Below are positions 17,542 through 25,990 of a stretch of DNA of 64,000 bases, one piece after another. Numbering within the stretch: position 1 is the first letter of the stretch; every line of letters begins with the position of its first letter. The notes under the pieces were generated by a model that had not been told where the DNA came from, did not search any database, and worked only from the letters and a program-made list of their open reading frames with translations. Source of the stretch: Anthropogastromicrobium aceti (GTDB lineage: Bacteria > Bacillota > Clostridia > Lachnospirales > Lachnospiraceae). The position numbers and the translations under genes are program-made. Location: the NCBI RefSeq assembly GCF_025567095.1, contig NZ_JAOQJH010000013.1; one strand, 5' to 3'.

Positions 17542-19302
17542 ATGGATAATATGAAAATGCTTGATAAAATCAAGAATTATGCTGAACATTATGAAAACGA
17601 AGTGCGCGACATTTCAAATCAGCTAAGAGATGAAATGATGCCAGAGCTTTCAAGAGAATTGTTTGACGAATATGAGATTACTGGAAATCGTCTGCGCTAT
17701 GAGGAAGGCTACTTCAAGAGAAGAGAGTTTTTATCTACATTTGGCCTTGCAAGTGTGATCTGGCATAAGAAAGAAGATATTGAAAAGCTTGAGTATGTTA
17801 TAAAAGGAATTTGCTCAGAGGAATGCTGGGCACTCTCTGCACACGTAAAGCGTCTGGAGAATCCAAACTGGCGTATGACTATTGATCTTACTGCAAGTGA
17901 GACAGGACATACGTTGGCACATCTATATACGCTGCTTAAAGATGAGCTGTCTGAGGAGACAAAGGAATGTATTCGCAAGGAAGTATTTCGCCGTATTCTG
18001 ACACCGTTTATGAGTGCGAAGGCACCAGCATATGGGTGGGAGAATGCAACAAATAACTGGAATGCAGTTTGCTGCGGAAATATCGGAAGCACAGCGATAT
18101 ATCTGTTAGAGGATGGATCAGAGAAGGATGCTTTTTTAGAACGTATTCGCTATGCTATTGAAACTTATTATCTTGCTGGCTTTGGCGAGGATGGTGTCTG
18201 CGAAGAAGGTCTTGGCTACTGGGTATATGGCTTTATGAATATGGTAGTCTTTGCTATGGATCAGAGATTATATAATCCGACTTATGATATGATGGCATTA
18301 AAGAAGGTAGAGAAAATTGCTCATTTCCAGGAAATGTGTTATTTTTCACATGGCCGCACGATCAGCTTTTCAGATGGAAGCAGCAATGGAGAATATCCAA
18401 TGGGATTGACATGCTGTCTGGCAAATCTTTACAAGGATATTAGGTTCCCGGATCCAATATACGCAAGAGGCTTTTCAGGAGATCGTTGCTGGAACTGGAA
18501 CGAGCTGTATACAGGATGGTATTGGACTAAGAATTATCTGGAAGATGTTGAAAAGAAGATAGTAGAGGAGCCAAAGCCACTTTTAGAAGAAGGTACTGAT
18601 TTTTTAAAGGATGCGCAGTGGTGTATTCTTAGAGGTAAAGATAATACAGCATTGGTTGCTAAGGGTGGAAATAATGATGAACCTCATAACCATAATGATG
18701 TAGGAAGTTTCTTATATCTGGCAGATGGCGAGGCACTTTTAGAGGATTTAGGTTCAGGTGAATACACAAAGAAGTATTTCTCAGATGAACGCTATGAAAT
18801 TTTCTGTACACGCGGAAAAGGCCATAACATGCCAATTATCGGCGGTGTAGACCAGAAGGCTGGATCAAAGTATCGCGCAGATGCATTTGAGCGAAAGGAT
18901 GAGAATACTATTTTAATTTCCTTTGCGAAGGCATATGACGTATCTGGTGTGGATACTGTTTTGCGAGAAATATCATTTGAAAAAGAAACAGGTTCATTTA
19001 CTGTAAGAGATCATGTTGTATGTGATGCAGATGTTCCAGTTTTTGAAAATCTGGTAACACGCTATCCAGTAACAGTACACACAGGTCAGGATCACAAAAA
19101 TAAAGTGGTAATTCATGGGGAAAGACACAAACTTGTTATTGCGTTTGGCGAGGCAGCCGGAGCTGTTTTAGTTACAAAAGAGCCGCATGTCAACCATGAA
19201 GCACAAGATGAGCTGGTTAATCGCATCAGCTGGGAAGTTTTGCATAATGAACAAAATGCAGACTGCAAAATGTATTTTTATTTGGAACAGCCAGATAAGT
19301 AA
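17542..19302 (+). CDS. Heparinase II/III family polysaccharide lyase
   Basis: The 586-residue protein has an N-terminal alpha/alpha toroid (about 1-340, with PAYGWENATNNWNAVCCGNI) and a C-terminal beta-sandwich of the heparinase II/III superfamily (about 350-586, with NNDEPHNHNDVGSFLYLADG). The NHND segment is the conserved core. Family members cleave uronic-acid-containing chains by beta-elimination, leaving an unsaturated uronyl end. There is no signal peptide, so it acts in the cytoplasm on imported oligosaccharides. GH88 downstream is the expected partner for its product. Confidence 0.87.
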   Translation: MDNMKMLDKIKNYAEHYENEVRDISNQLRDEMMPELSRELFDEYEITGNRLRYEEGYFKRREFLSTFGLASVIWHKKEDIEKLEYVIKGICSEECWALSAHVKRLENPNWRMTIDLTASETGHTLAHLYTLLKDELSEETKECIRKEVFRRILTPFMSAKAPAYGWENATNNWNAVCCGNIGSTAIYLLEDGSEKDAFLERIRYAIETYYLAGFGEDGVCEEGLGYWVYGFMNMVVFAMDQRLYNPTYDMMALKKVEKIAHFQEMCYFSHGRTISFSDGSSNGEYPMGLTCCLANLYKDIRFPDPIYARGFSGDRCWNWNELYTGWYWTKNYLEDVEKKIVEEPKPLLEEGTDFLKDAQWCILRGKDNTALVAKGGNNDEPHNHNDVGSFLYLADGEALLEDLGSGEYTKKYFSDERYEIFCTRGKGHNMPIIGGVDQKAGSKYRADAFERKDENTILISFAKAYDVSGVDTVLREISFEKETGSFTVRDHVVCDADVPVFENLVTRYPVTVHTGQDHKNKVVIHGERHKLVIAFGEAAGAVLVTKEPHVNHEAQDELVNRISWEVLHNEQNADCKMYFYLEQPDK

Positions 19303-19413
19303 TTGCCTGGGTGGTAAAAAATTTTACGCTAGAAAGCAATAGCGATATCATCTGGTGAAGAAAGGCTTGCTGTTGTTTTAATAAAAAAATAGAGATTAAA
19401 AAGGAGAAACGTT

Positions 19414-20520
19414 ATGGACAACAAGGCATGGGCACAGGAAGTTGCCAAGAAGATTAAGGAAAAAGAAATTGAAGTAATCAAGAGAAGTGTAAACAAGGTT
19501 CCTTATATCGCAAAGAATGGTGTGTTTGATGATCTTTCTGAGACAAGACTCGGATGGTGGACCAATGGTTTCTGGGGCGGTATGATGTGGCAGTTGTATC
19601 AGGCAACAAAAGAGCCGATTTATAAAGAGGTTGCAGAAAATCTTGAGAAGAAGATGGATTCTGTATTACTTGATTCTAGCGTAATGGATCATGACAGTGG
19701 TTTCCGCTGGTTGCCGACTGCAGTAGCAAATTATCGTCTGTTTGGCTCTAAGGAATCCAGAAACAGAGGTATGATCGCAGCTTCCAATCTGGCAGGACGT
19801 TACAATGCAAAGGGCGAGTATATCGTTGCATGGAACTCAAGAGCAGATTGGGCAATCATCGATTGTATGATGAACCTTCCGCTTCTGTATTGGGCATATG
19901 AGGAGAGCAAAAATCCGAGCTTCTTACATATCGCTATGAATCATGCTGATACCGCTGCAAAGGTATTTATCCGTCCTGACGGTTCTTCTCGCCATATCGT
20001 TGAGTTTGATCCTGTAACAGGTGATTGGAATGGATCTTACGGTGGACAGGGTATGTCTTATGGTTCTTCTTGGACAAGAGGACAGGGATGGGCACTGTAC
20101 GGCTTTACCTTAAGCTACCTGCACACAAAGAAGGAGCGTTACTTAGAGACAGCAGAGCGCGTTGCTGATTACTTCATTTCCTGTATTCCGGAGAGCGGCC
20201 TGATTCCGGTAGACTTCTATCAGGATCCGTCTTGTGATTGGAGAGATGATACTGCAGGAGCAATTGCAGCGTGTGGTCTTATCGAGCTGAGCAAGGTAAC
20301 AAAGAACTGGAAGAAGCAGAAGTACATGGATGCAGCAATCAGACTTCTGAAGGCAATTGATGAGAAGGGCTGTAACTACGATCCAAACGTAGACGAGCTT
20401 CTTGAGAAATGTACAGCAGCTTACAACGAGACAGATCATAACTTCCCAATGATCTACGCAGATTACTACTTCATCGAGGCAATCTGGAAGCTGACTGGAG
20501 ACGAGCTGTTCATCTGGTAA
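19414..20520 (+). CDS. GH88 unsaturated glucuronyl hydrolase
   Basis: The 368-residue protein resembles unsaturated glucuronyl hydrolases of GH88, which hydrate the double bond left by lyases and release the unsaturated uronic acid. The two conserved aspartates are visible in MDHDSGFRW (about residue 90) and in ADWAIIDCMMNLPLL (about 150); GWWTNGFWGGMMW and SSWTRGQGWALYGF are also family hallmarks. No signal peptide is seen. Together with the lyase it defines a degradation route for glycosaminoglycan-like or other uronide chains. Confidence 0.9.
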   Translation: MDNKAWAQEVAKKIKEKEIEVIKRSVNKVPYIAKNGVFDDLSETRLGWWTNGFWGGMMWQLYQATKEPIYKEVAENLEKKMDSVLLDSSVMDHDSGFRWLPTAVANYRLFGSKESRNRGMIAASNLAGRYNAKGEYIVAWNSRADWAIIDCMMNLPLLYWAYEESKNPSFLHIAMNHADTAAKVFIRPDGSSRHIVEFDPVTGDWNGSYGGQGMSYGSSWTRGQGWALYGFTLSYLHTKKERYLETAERVADYFISCIPESGLIPVDFYQDPSCDWRDDTAGAIAACGLIELSKVTKNWKKQKYMDAAIRLLKAIDEKGCNYDPNVDELLEKCTAAYNETDHNFPMIYADYYFIEAIWKLTGDELFIW

Positions 20521-20557
20521 TTTTCTATAACTGAATAATTGTTATTATTTAAATCAG

Positions 20558-20591
20558 GCGGTCCAGGGAGAAAACCCTGGGCCGTTTTTTT
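20558..20591 (+). terminator. Intrinsic terminator of the uronide operon
   Basis: CGGTCCAGGG pairs with CCCTGGGCCG (one G-T) around the loop AGAAAA and is followed by a run of seven T. Confidence 0.88.
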
Positions 20592-20592
20592 A

Positions 20593-20785
20593 CAGTTCAC
20601 GGATCAGTCAATGCTTATAGCAAAGCCCTGAGGTGAATGGCTTTCACGAGCCGGACACTTGGAGCAGGTCTTTCAAGATAATGTTTGATAATAAAGAGTG
20701 TAAAAGGAACCTGCGGAGTTTGGTCCGGCGACGAAACCATTACACCGATGGGCTTTCGTAACATGGTAGCATAACGCGTGAACTG
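20593..20785 (+). ncRNA. ssrS: Probable 6S RNA
   Basis: This stretch without a credible gene folds as one long rod interrupted by bulges. CAGTTCACG (20593-20601) pairs with CGTGAACTG (20777-20785); ATGCT with AGCAT; AAAGCCC with GGGCTTT; GGTGAATGG with CCATTACACC; CCGGAC with GTCCGG; GCAGGT with ACCTGC. The 5' arm CCCTGAGGTG resembles the CUCUGAGAUG start of the E. coli 6S RNA. As I recall, B. subtilis 6S-1 RNA also lies beside aspS, so synteny agrees. It ends before the aspS promoter, so it is not an aspS leader. Exact ends are uncertain; the mature RNA may run only from about 20622 to 20757. Confidence 0.68.
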
Positions 20786-20808
20786 CCTACAGTGCCTCAA
20801 GCGGCTTA

Positions 20809-20837
20809 TTGACTTTAAAGAACGTGAATGATATAAT
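20809..20837 (+). promoter_or_regulatory. Sigma-A promoter of aspS
   Basis: TTGACT (20809-20814) and TATAAT (20832-20837) are separated by 17 bp. This excludes an aspS start at the in-frame TTG 20809, because that codon is the -35 element itself. Confidence 0.88.
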
Positions 20838-20889
20838 CGTAACGAAAAAAGCTAGAATCTACAGGTGGTCTAGAAAGGATATAATACCT

Positions 20890-22653
20890 ATGCAGGGACG
20901 TACACACAATTGTGGTCAGTTAAGACTGGCAAATGTCGGCGAGGAAGTAAAGCTTGTCGGCTGGTATGAAAATCTCCGTAAGGTCAGCAAGAATCTTGGA
21001 TTTTTGATTTTGAGAGACTTTTACGGAACAACACAGATTGTAGTAGAGACAGAGGAAATCATGGAGCAGCTGTCTTCTATCAACTATGAGTCTACAATCG
21101 AAATTATTGGAACTGTAAGAGAGCGCAGTTCTAAGAACGCAAATCTTCCAACAGGAGAGATCGAGGTAGTTCCAAGTAAGCTTACAGTTCTTGGAAAGTG
21201 CCGTTACAACGAGCTTCCGTTCCAGATTAACCATTCAAAGGAAGCAGATGAGAATGTTCGTCTGAAATATCGTTATCTGGATCTGAGAAATCCGCAGGTT
21301 AAGTCGAAGATTGTTTTGAGAAGCAAGGTTGTTGCAGATCTTCGTGCTTCTATGATTGGTCATGATTTTATGGAAATCACAACACCAATCTTGACATGTT
21401 CTTCTCCAGAGGGTGCAAGAGATTATCTTGTTCCGGCAAGAAATCATCCGGGCAAGTTTTATGCTCTTCCACAGGCTCCGCAGCAGTTCAAGCAGCTTCT
21501 TATGACCTCTGGAATTGACCGTTATTTCCAGATCGCTCCGTGCTTCCGTGATGAGGATGCAAGAGCAGACCGTTCTCCGGGTGAGTTTTATCAGCTTGAT
21601 ATGGAGATGGCATTTGCTGATCAGGAAGACGTATTTGAGATCCTTGAGGATGTCCTTCCGCCAATCTTTGCAAAGTATGGTATTTACCATGAGGCATCAA
21701 AGCCGCCGTTTAAGAGAATCCCATATCTTGAGGCAATGGACAAGTATGGTTCTGATAAGCCGGATCTTCGTATCAGTCTGATCGTCCAGGATGCTACAGA
21801 AGTGCTTGCAGAATGTGGCTTTGGTCCATTTGCAGGAAATAAGGTAAAGGCAGTCGTTGCTGAAAACTTCAAGGGTACCAGAAAGCAGATCGATAAGATG
21901 TGTGCTGATGTTGAGGTAGTAAGCGGTCAGAAGGCATATTGGTTCCGTTTAGATGACAAGGGCGAGCTGACTGGAGGAATCTCCAAGTTTGTTGTTGATC
22001 ACAAGGATGCAGTTGTGAGCGCACTTGGCTTAAAGGCAGGTGATTTCGTTGCACTGTCTGCAGGCGACTTAAAGACTGCTCAGAAGACAGCAGGTGTCAT
22101 CCGCAAGACAATCGGTGCTTCTTTCGAAGGCTATATGAAGAAGGATTGCTATGAGTTCTGCTGGGTTGTTGACTTCCCGATGTATGAGATCGGTGAGGAG
22201 TCTGGCGAATTAGAGTTCTGCCATAATCCATTCTCTATGCCGCAGGGTGGTTTACAGGCACTTGAGACTATGAATCCGCTTGATATTCTTGCTTACCAGT
22301 ATGATTTAGTCTGCAACGGCGTAGAGCTTTCATCAGGCGCTGTTCGTAACCACGATCCAGAGATCATGGTTAAGGCATTCCAGTTAGTTGGTCTCGGCGA
22401 GGAAGATGTAAAGGCAAAATTCCCGGCTATGTATAACGCATTCTGCTATGGTGCTCCGCCGCATGCAGGAATTGCACCAGGTGTTGACCGTATGATCATG
22501 CTGATTGCAGGTGAGGACAGCATCCGTGAAATCATTCCATTCCCAATGAACAAGAATGCACAGGATGTTATGATGGGCGCACCGGCTACAGTAAGCGAGA
22601 AGCAGCTGGCAGATGTTCATATTAAAATCGTAGAGGACAAGAAAGACGAGTAA
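20890..22653 (+). CDS. aspS: Aspartyl-tRNA synthetase
   Basis: AspRS charges tRNA-Asp. The 587-residue class IIb synthetase has the N-terminal OB-fold anticodon domain (about 1-110), motif 2 (CFRDEDARADRSPGEFYQLDMEM), the bacterial GAD insertion (about 290-420), and motif 3 (GAPPHAGIAPGVDRMIM). Length matches bacterial AspRS. The start is the ATG at 20890 with AAAGGA upstream; it lies after the promoter. No T-box signature is seen before it. Confidence 0.96.
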   Translation: MQGRTHNCGQLRLANVGEEVKLVGWYENLRKVSKNLGFLILRDFYGTTQIVVETEEIMEQLSSINYESTIEIIGTVRERSSKNANLPTGEIEVVPSKLTVLGKCRYNELPFQINHSKEADENVRLKYRYLDLRNPQVKSKIVLRSKVVADLRASMIGHDFMEITTPILTCSSPEGARDYLVPARNHPGKFYALPQAPQQFKQLLMTSGIDRYFQIAPCFRDEDARADRSPGEFYQLDMEMAFADQEDVFEILEDVLPPIFAKYGIYHEASKPPFKRIPYLEAMDKYGSDKPDLRISLIVQDATEVLAECGFGPFAGNKVKAVVAENFKGTRKQIDKMCADVEVVSGQKAYWFRLDDKGELTGGISKFVVDHKDAVVSALGLKAGDFVALSAGDLKTAQKTAGVIRKTIGASFEGYMKKDCYEFCWVVDFPMYEIGEESGELEFCHNPFSMPQGGLQALETMNPLDILAYQYDLVCNGVELSSGAVRNHDPEIMVKAFQLVGLGEEDVKAKFPAMYNAFCYGAPPHAGIAPGVDRMIMLIAGEDSIREIIPFPMNKNAQDVMMGAPATVSEKQLADVHIKIVEDKKDE

Positions 22654-22677
22654 GTTGTTTTCTTGTATATATATATT

Positions 22678-22720
22678 AAGAAGCAGGAGAAAATCGAGAC
22701 GATTTTCTCCTGCTTCTTTT
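22678..22720 (+). terminator. Intrinsic terminator of aspS
   Basis: A 19-bp perfect stem (22678-22696 with 22700-22718) with loop AGA ends in TTTT. Confidence 0.92.
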
Positions 22721-22722
22721 GA

Positions 22723-22763
22723 CCACCGGGACAGGTACGCTGGCTTTTTTACTGTCCCGATGG
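22723..22763. repeat. Inverted repeat between aspS and the sdpI-like gene
   Basis: CCACCGGGACAG (22723-22734) pairs with CTGTCCCGATGG (22752-22763) with one mismatch, and the loop contains a T-run. It may terminate the minus-strand operon and is similar to the stem at 3550-3602. Confidence 0.55.
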
Positions 22764-22769
22764 CTCCAA

Positions 22770-23450
22770 TCAAGCTTCTTTTTGTGCTACTAAATAGGAA
22801 TAAATGCTACCTGCGATTGCAGCACTGACTAACAATAGCAGAGAAACAACCGTTAGTAAAGTTCCTTCTAATAAGAAACATAATATCAGAATAATGATAC
22901 CTGACAACATAAATAAAATACCGCAGAACCGCTGGCTTTTTTTCCAAACAACAACGTTTTTCATGCTCCATGTGGTGCGAAGGCCGATAATGGAATTTCG
23001 TTTTAGTTTCGGCATGATATTTCCTAGAATGATGAGGGCAATTCCGAGAACGCCAAATGAAATCTTTGTGAGGGAGAATGGCATATCATTCAGATTTTCT
23101 ACCTGATGAAAATCGGCATAGAGAAAATAGAAGGTCAAAATATCAAATACCATGATACTTAAAATTCCGGCTACAAAAGTGATCGTGCTGTTATTTTTTT
23201 CGCTACCGCTTCCTTTCTTTTCTTGTTCGGCGGCACCTCGGGCTGCAATATACATAAAAAATCCGAAGAATAGTGTAATAATAGGAAAAATAAAAGTCTC
23301 AGATTTATTTCCCCAACGCGTAACCTGATTGTTCATTCCATAATGGGCAGGTATCTTATCTGGTAGGAATGGATAAGCCACTACAACCGCAATCAGTGGA
23401 AGAAGCATTAAAATAATATACAGCGCCGTGAGTAATTTCTTATTTTTCAT
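22770..23450 (-). CDS. SdpI-like membrane protein (DUF1648 domain)
   Basis: The 226-residue protein has about six transmembrane segments. The N-terminal half carries the DUF1648 pattern PDKIPAHYGMNNQVTRWGNK; the C-terminal half carries the SdpI pattern KRNSIIGLRTTWSMKNVVVW. In B. subtilis SdpI gives immunity to the SdpC toxin and, by binding SdpR at the membrane, controls its own operon. The gene overlaps the ArsR-type regulator by 11 bp and has ribosome site GAGGAG, the same arrangement as sdpRI. No toxin gene is adjacent. Confidence 0.85.
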   Translation of the reverse strand: MKNKKLLTALYIILMLLPLIAVVVAYPFLPDKIPAHYGMNNQVTRWGNKSETFIFPIITLFFGFFMYIAARGAAEQEKKGSGSEKNNSTITFVAGILSIMVFDILTFYFLYADFHQVENLNDMPFSLTKISFGVLGIALIILGNIMPKLKRNSIIGLRTTWSMKNVVVWKKSQRFCGILFMLSGIIILILCFLLEGTLLTVVSLLLLVSAAIAGSIYSYLVAQKEA

Positions 23451-23724
23451 TGTTTTTTTCTCCTCTCAATTGAGTAATCCACAAGATCGTTTCGTCCAAA
23501 ATCGAAAGATCAAGTTCATAATAAATAAAGTTCTTTTCGCGTGTCTCGTAGATCAAGTCTGCTTTTTTTAATTTCGCCAGATGATAGGAGAGTGCCTGTG
23601 GCGTCATGCCAAGAGCAATTGCCAGATCACCTGAGCTGATTTTTCCTTCCTTTAACTTTAGTAAAATATTGCGCCGATTCTTATCTGCAAGAGCATCTAG
23701 CACTTCTGCAACGGCCAATCTCAT
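23440..23724 (-). CDS. ArsR/SdpR-type transcriptional repressor
   Basis: The 94-residue winged-helix protein has the ArsR-family recognition region (GDLAIALGMTPQALSYHLAK) and the DKNRRNILLKLKEGKIS helix. No metal-binding ELCVCDL motif is present, as in SdpR and other metal-independent members. The ATG at 23724 is chosen over a GTG one codon earlier because GAGG lies just upstream. It is cotranscribed with the SdpI-like gene, and a 30-bp palindrome lies just before its start. Confidence 0.88.
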   Translation of the reverse strand: MRLAVAEVLDALADKNRRNILLKLKEGKISSGDLAIALGMTPQALSYHLAKLKKADLIYETREKNFIYYELDLSILDETILWITQLRGEKNNEK

Positions 23725-23731
23725 CACCTCA

Positions 23732-23761
23732 AATCTATTTAAAAATTATTTTAAATAGATT
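23732..23761. promoter_or_regulatory. 30-bp palindromic operator of the sdpRI-like operon
   Basis: AATCTATTTAAAA (23732-23744) and TTTTAAATAGATT (23749-23761) form a perfect 13-bp inverted repeat around ATTA, 7 bp before the repressor start. Its position and symmetry suit autoregulation by the ArsR-type dimer. Confidence 0.75.
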
Positions 23762-23827
23762 CTATACCACAAACCAGCAAAAGTCAAGTATAATAGTGGT
23801 GCATCACAAAGTAAGGAGGAACTAACC

Positions 23828-24757
23828 ATGGTTAAAATTGATTTGATTACAGGCTTTCTTGGTTCAGGAAAGACTACTTTCATAAAGAAGTATGCAAAAT
23901 ATTTGATTGACAGCGGTAAAAACATTGGAATTTTGGAAAATGATTATGGTGCTGTCAATGTAGATATGATGCTTTTACAGGATCTGATGGGGGATCAATG
24001 TGAACTTGAAATGGTTTCTGGCGGCTGCGATAAGGATTGCCACCGCAGACGTTTTAAGACAAAGTTGATTGCGATGGGTATGTGCGGCTATGACCGTGTG
24101 ATTGTGGAGCCGTCAGGTATATTTGATGTGGATGAGTTTTTTGATGCACTGAGAGAAGATCCGCTTGATAAATGGTATGAGATAGGAAATGTTATCGCGA
24201 TTGCCGATGCAGGACTGCCAGAGCAGATGTCAAAGGATTCTGAGTATCTTTTAGGATCAGAAGCAGCAGATGCAGGTCTTGTTTTTGTAAGCAAGCTTGA
24301 TGAATCATCAAAAGAGCAGTCAGATACTATTTTGCCGCATATAAATCGCGCAATGGAATCTATTTCTTGTACAAGAAAATTGTCAGAAGAAGATGTTATG
24401 AAAAAGAAATGGGGTGAGCTTACAAACGATGACTGGAATCGTATTTTAACATGTGGCTACCACACCGAGAGCTGGCAAAAGCGTGATGTCGAAGATGATA
24501 AATCATTTTCCTCACTTTCATTTATGAATCTGCCATTAACAAAGGAACAGATTTTAAATGCAGCAACTCAAATTTTGGGAGATCCATCCTGTGGTCATGT
24601 GCATCGTATAAAAGGATTTCTTGAGACACCAGATGGCTGGTTTGAATTAAATGCAACTGCTGCACAGCGCCAGTTAAATCCAATCGCAAATGGTCAGCAG
24701 ATCATTATCGTGATAGGAGAGGGGCTTAATAAAGAAAAAATTGAAGCATATTTGTAA
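23828..24757 (+). CDS. CobW-family P-loop GTPase (COG0523)
   Basis: The 309-residue protein has Walker A (GFLGSGKTT), switch segment ENDYGAVNVD, a DRVIVEPSGIFD Walker B-like region, SKLDE in place of the usual NKxD, and a C-terminal CobW_C-like domain (GHVHRIKGFL). COG0523 members deliver metal ions (zinc, cobalt, iron) to client enzymes. The metal-site motif, usually CxCC, is altered here to GGCDKDC, so metal preference may differ. It stands alone with no visible client gene; ribosome site AAGGAGG. Confidence 0.85.
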   Translation: MVKIDLITGFLGSGKTTFIKKYAKYLIDSGKNIGILENDYGAVNVDMMLLQDLMGDQCELEMVSGGCDKDCHRRRFKTKLIAMGMCGYDRVIVEPSGIFDVDEFFDALREDPLDKWYEIGNVIAIADAGLPEQMSKDSEYLLGSEAADAGLVFVSKLDESSKEQSDTILPHINRAMESISCTRKLSEEDVMKKKWGELTNDDWNRILTCGYHTESWQKRDVEDDKSFSSLSFMNLPLTKEQILNAATQILGDPSCGHVHRIKGFLETPDGWFELNATAAQRQLNPIANGQQIIIVIGEGLNKEKIEAYL

Positions 24758-24826
24758 GCATGAAATTATGAACTTGTAAAGTAAAATTTACTCAAAACAC
24801 AGCGAAAACTATAGGATACCACTAGA

Positions 24827-24851
24827 TTTTTTGCAAAAAATATATTATAAT
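24827..24851 (+). promoter_or_regulatory. Candidate promoter/operator of the Ugp-like operon
   Basis: A 14-bp perfect palindrome TTTTTTGCAAAAAA (24827-24840) lies 5 bp before a good -10 hexamer TATAAT (24846-24851). No clear -35 is visible, so the promoter may need an activator. Confidence 0.45.
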
Positions 24852-24933
24852 TTATAGACGAGAAAGTAAAAAAACGTGCGTATGGCACGAAAACTGTAGG
24901 TAAAAGCTGCGCTGGCAGCAGATTGAGGTAAGA

Positions 24934-25977
24934 ATGGAGATTAAAATTGAGAATCTGACGAAGGCATATGGAGACTTCAAAGCTGTTGACAACATGAACC
25001 TGAACATTGCAGATGGTGAGTTGGTTGGTCTGCTCGGACCATCTGGTTGTGGAAAATCCACCACACTGTTCATGCTTGCTGGTTTGAATGATCCGACTTC
25101 TGGACACATCTATTTTGGAGGAAAAGATGTAACAAAGGTTGCACCGGAGGATCGTGAGATCGGCCTTGTATTCCAGAACTATGCACTGTATCCGCATATG
25201 ACTGTTGCGGACAACATCATGTTCCCGTTAATTAACCGTAAGGTTCCCAAAGCAGAGGCAAGAGAGCGTGCCCAGGAGATGGCAAAGCTTGTACAGCTTG
25301 ATCATCTGATGGACAGAAAGCCTAAGGCTCTTTCAGGTGGTCAGCAGCAGCGTGTTGCAATTGCAAGAGCACTTGTAAAGAAGCCAGAGGTACTACTTTT
25401 AGATGAGCCACTCTCAAATCTTGATGCAAAACTTCGTGTTGAGACACGTGAAGAGATTCGCCGCATCCAGCAGGAGGTTGGTATCACCACAATTTTTGTA
25501 ACTCACGATCAGGAAGAGGCGATGAGTATATCTGACCGCATTGCAGTTATGGAAAAGGGAGTTGTACAGCAGTTTGAGGTACCGCAGAAGATGTACTTAA
25601 ATCCGGGTAATTTGTTTGTTGCACAGTTTCTTGGTACTCCGCAGATCAATATCTTTGATGTAACTGTTAAGGGCGGAAAGATTATGTGCGGTGATGTCGT
25701 TCTTCGTGAGGGTTGCAAGGCAGCTGATGGCAATTACAAGGCTGGTGTTCGTCCAGAGGCCTTTAATGTATCAGAAAACGGTATTTTAGTTAAGGCAACT
25801 CATGTGCGCATGACAGGAAGAGAGTTACAGCTTCGCGTAGCACTTGCAAAAGAAGAACTTCGCGTGCTAGTTCATTCCGATATGCAGGTTAGTGTCGGCA
25901 CTGAATTTTGTGTAACTATTCGTGACAACCAGATCCTTTTGTTTGACCAGACAGGAAAGACAGTAGGAAAATATTAA
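24934..25977 (+). CDS. Sugar ABC transporter ATPase, MsmX/UgpC type
   Basis: The 347-residue ATPase has Walker A (GLLGPSGCGKSTT), the Q-loop FQNYALYPHMTV, the signature LSGGQQQRVAIARA, Walker B LLLDEPLSNLDAKLR, the H-loop VTHDQEEAMS, and a C-terminal regulatory TOBE-type domain (about 240-347). Such CUT1 ATPases often serve several importers. It is the only one in this window and the first gene of a Ugp-like operon, so it may also power the Lpl-type and mannooligosaccharide permeases. Confidence 0.92.
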   Translation: MEIKIENLTKAYGDFKAVDNMNLNIADGELVGLLGPSGCGKSTTLFMLAGLNDPTSGHIYFGGKDVTKVAPEDREIGLVFQNYALYPHMTVADNIMFPLINRKVPKAEARERAQEMAKLVQLDHLMDRKPKALSGGQQQRVAIARALVKKPEVLLLDEPLSNLDAKLRVETREEIRRIQQEVGITTIFVTHDQEEAMSISDRIAVMEKGVVQQFEVPQKMYLNPGNLFVAQFLGTPQINIFDVTVKGGKIMCGDVVLREGCKAADGNYKAGVRPEAFNVSENGILVKATHVRMTGRELQLRVALAKEELRVLVHSDMQVSVGTEFCVTIRDNQILLFDQTGKTVGKY

Positions 25978-25990
25978 TAAGGAGAACCCT

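Noticed and set aside
20593..20785. SRP RNA, tmRNA or RNase P RNA
   Set aside because: The conserved GGAAGCAG-type loop of SRP RNA, the tRNA-like ends of tmRNA and the size of RNase P RNA are all missing; the bulged rod fits 6S better.
20593..20889. T-box or other leader riboswitch of aspS
   Set aside because: A consensus promoter lies after the structure (20809-20837), no AGGGTGGTACCGCG-type T-box is seen, and there is no antiterminator before the start codon.
20809..20889. N-terminal extension of AspRS from TTG 20809
   Set aside because: The TTG is the -35 element of the aspS promoter and AspRS homology starts at 20890.
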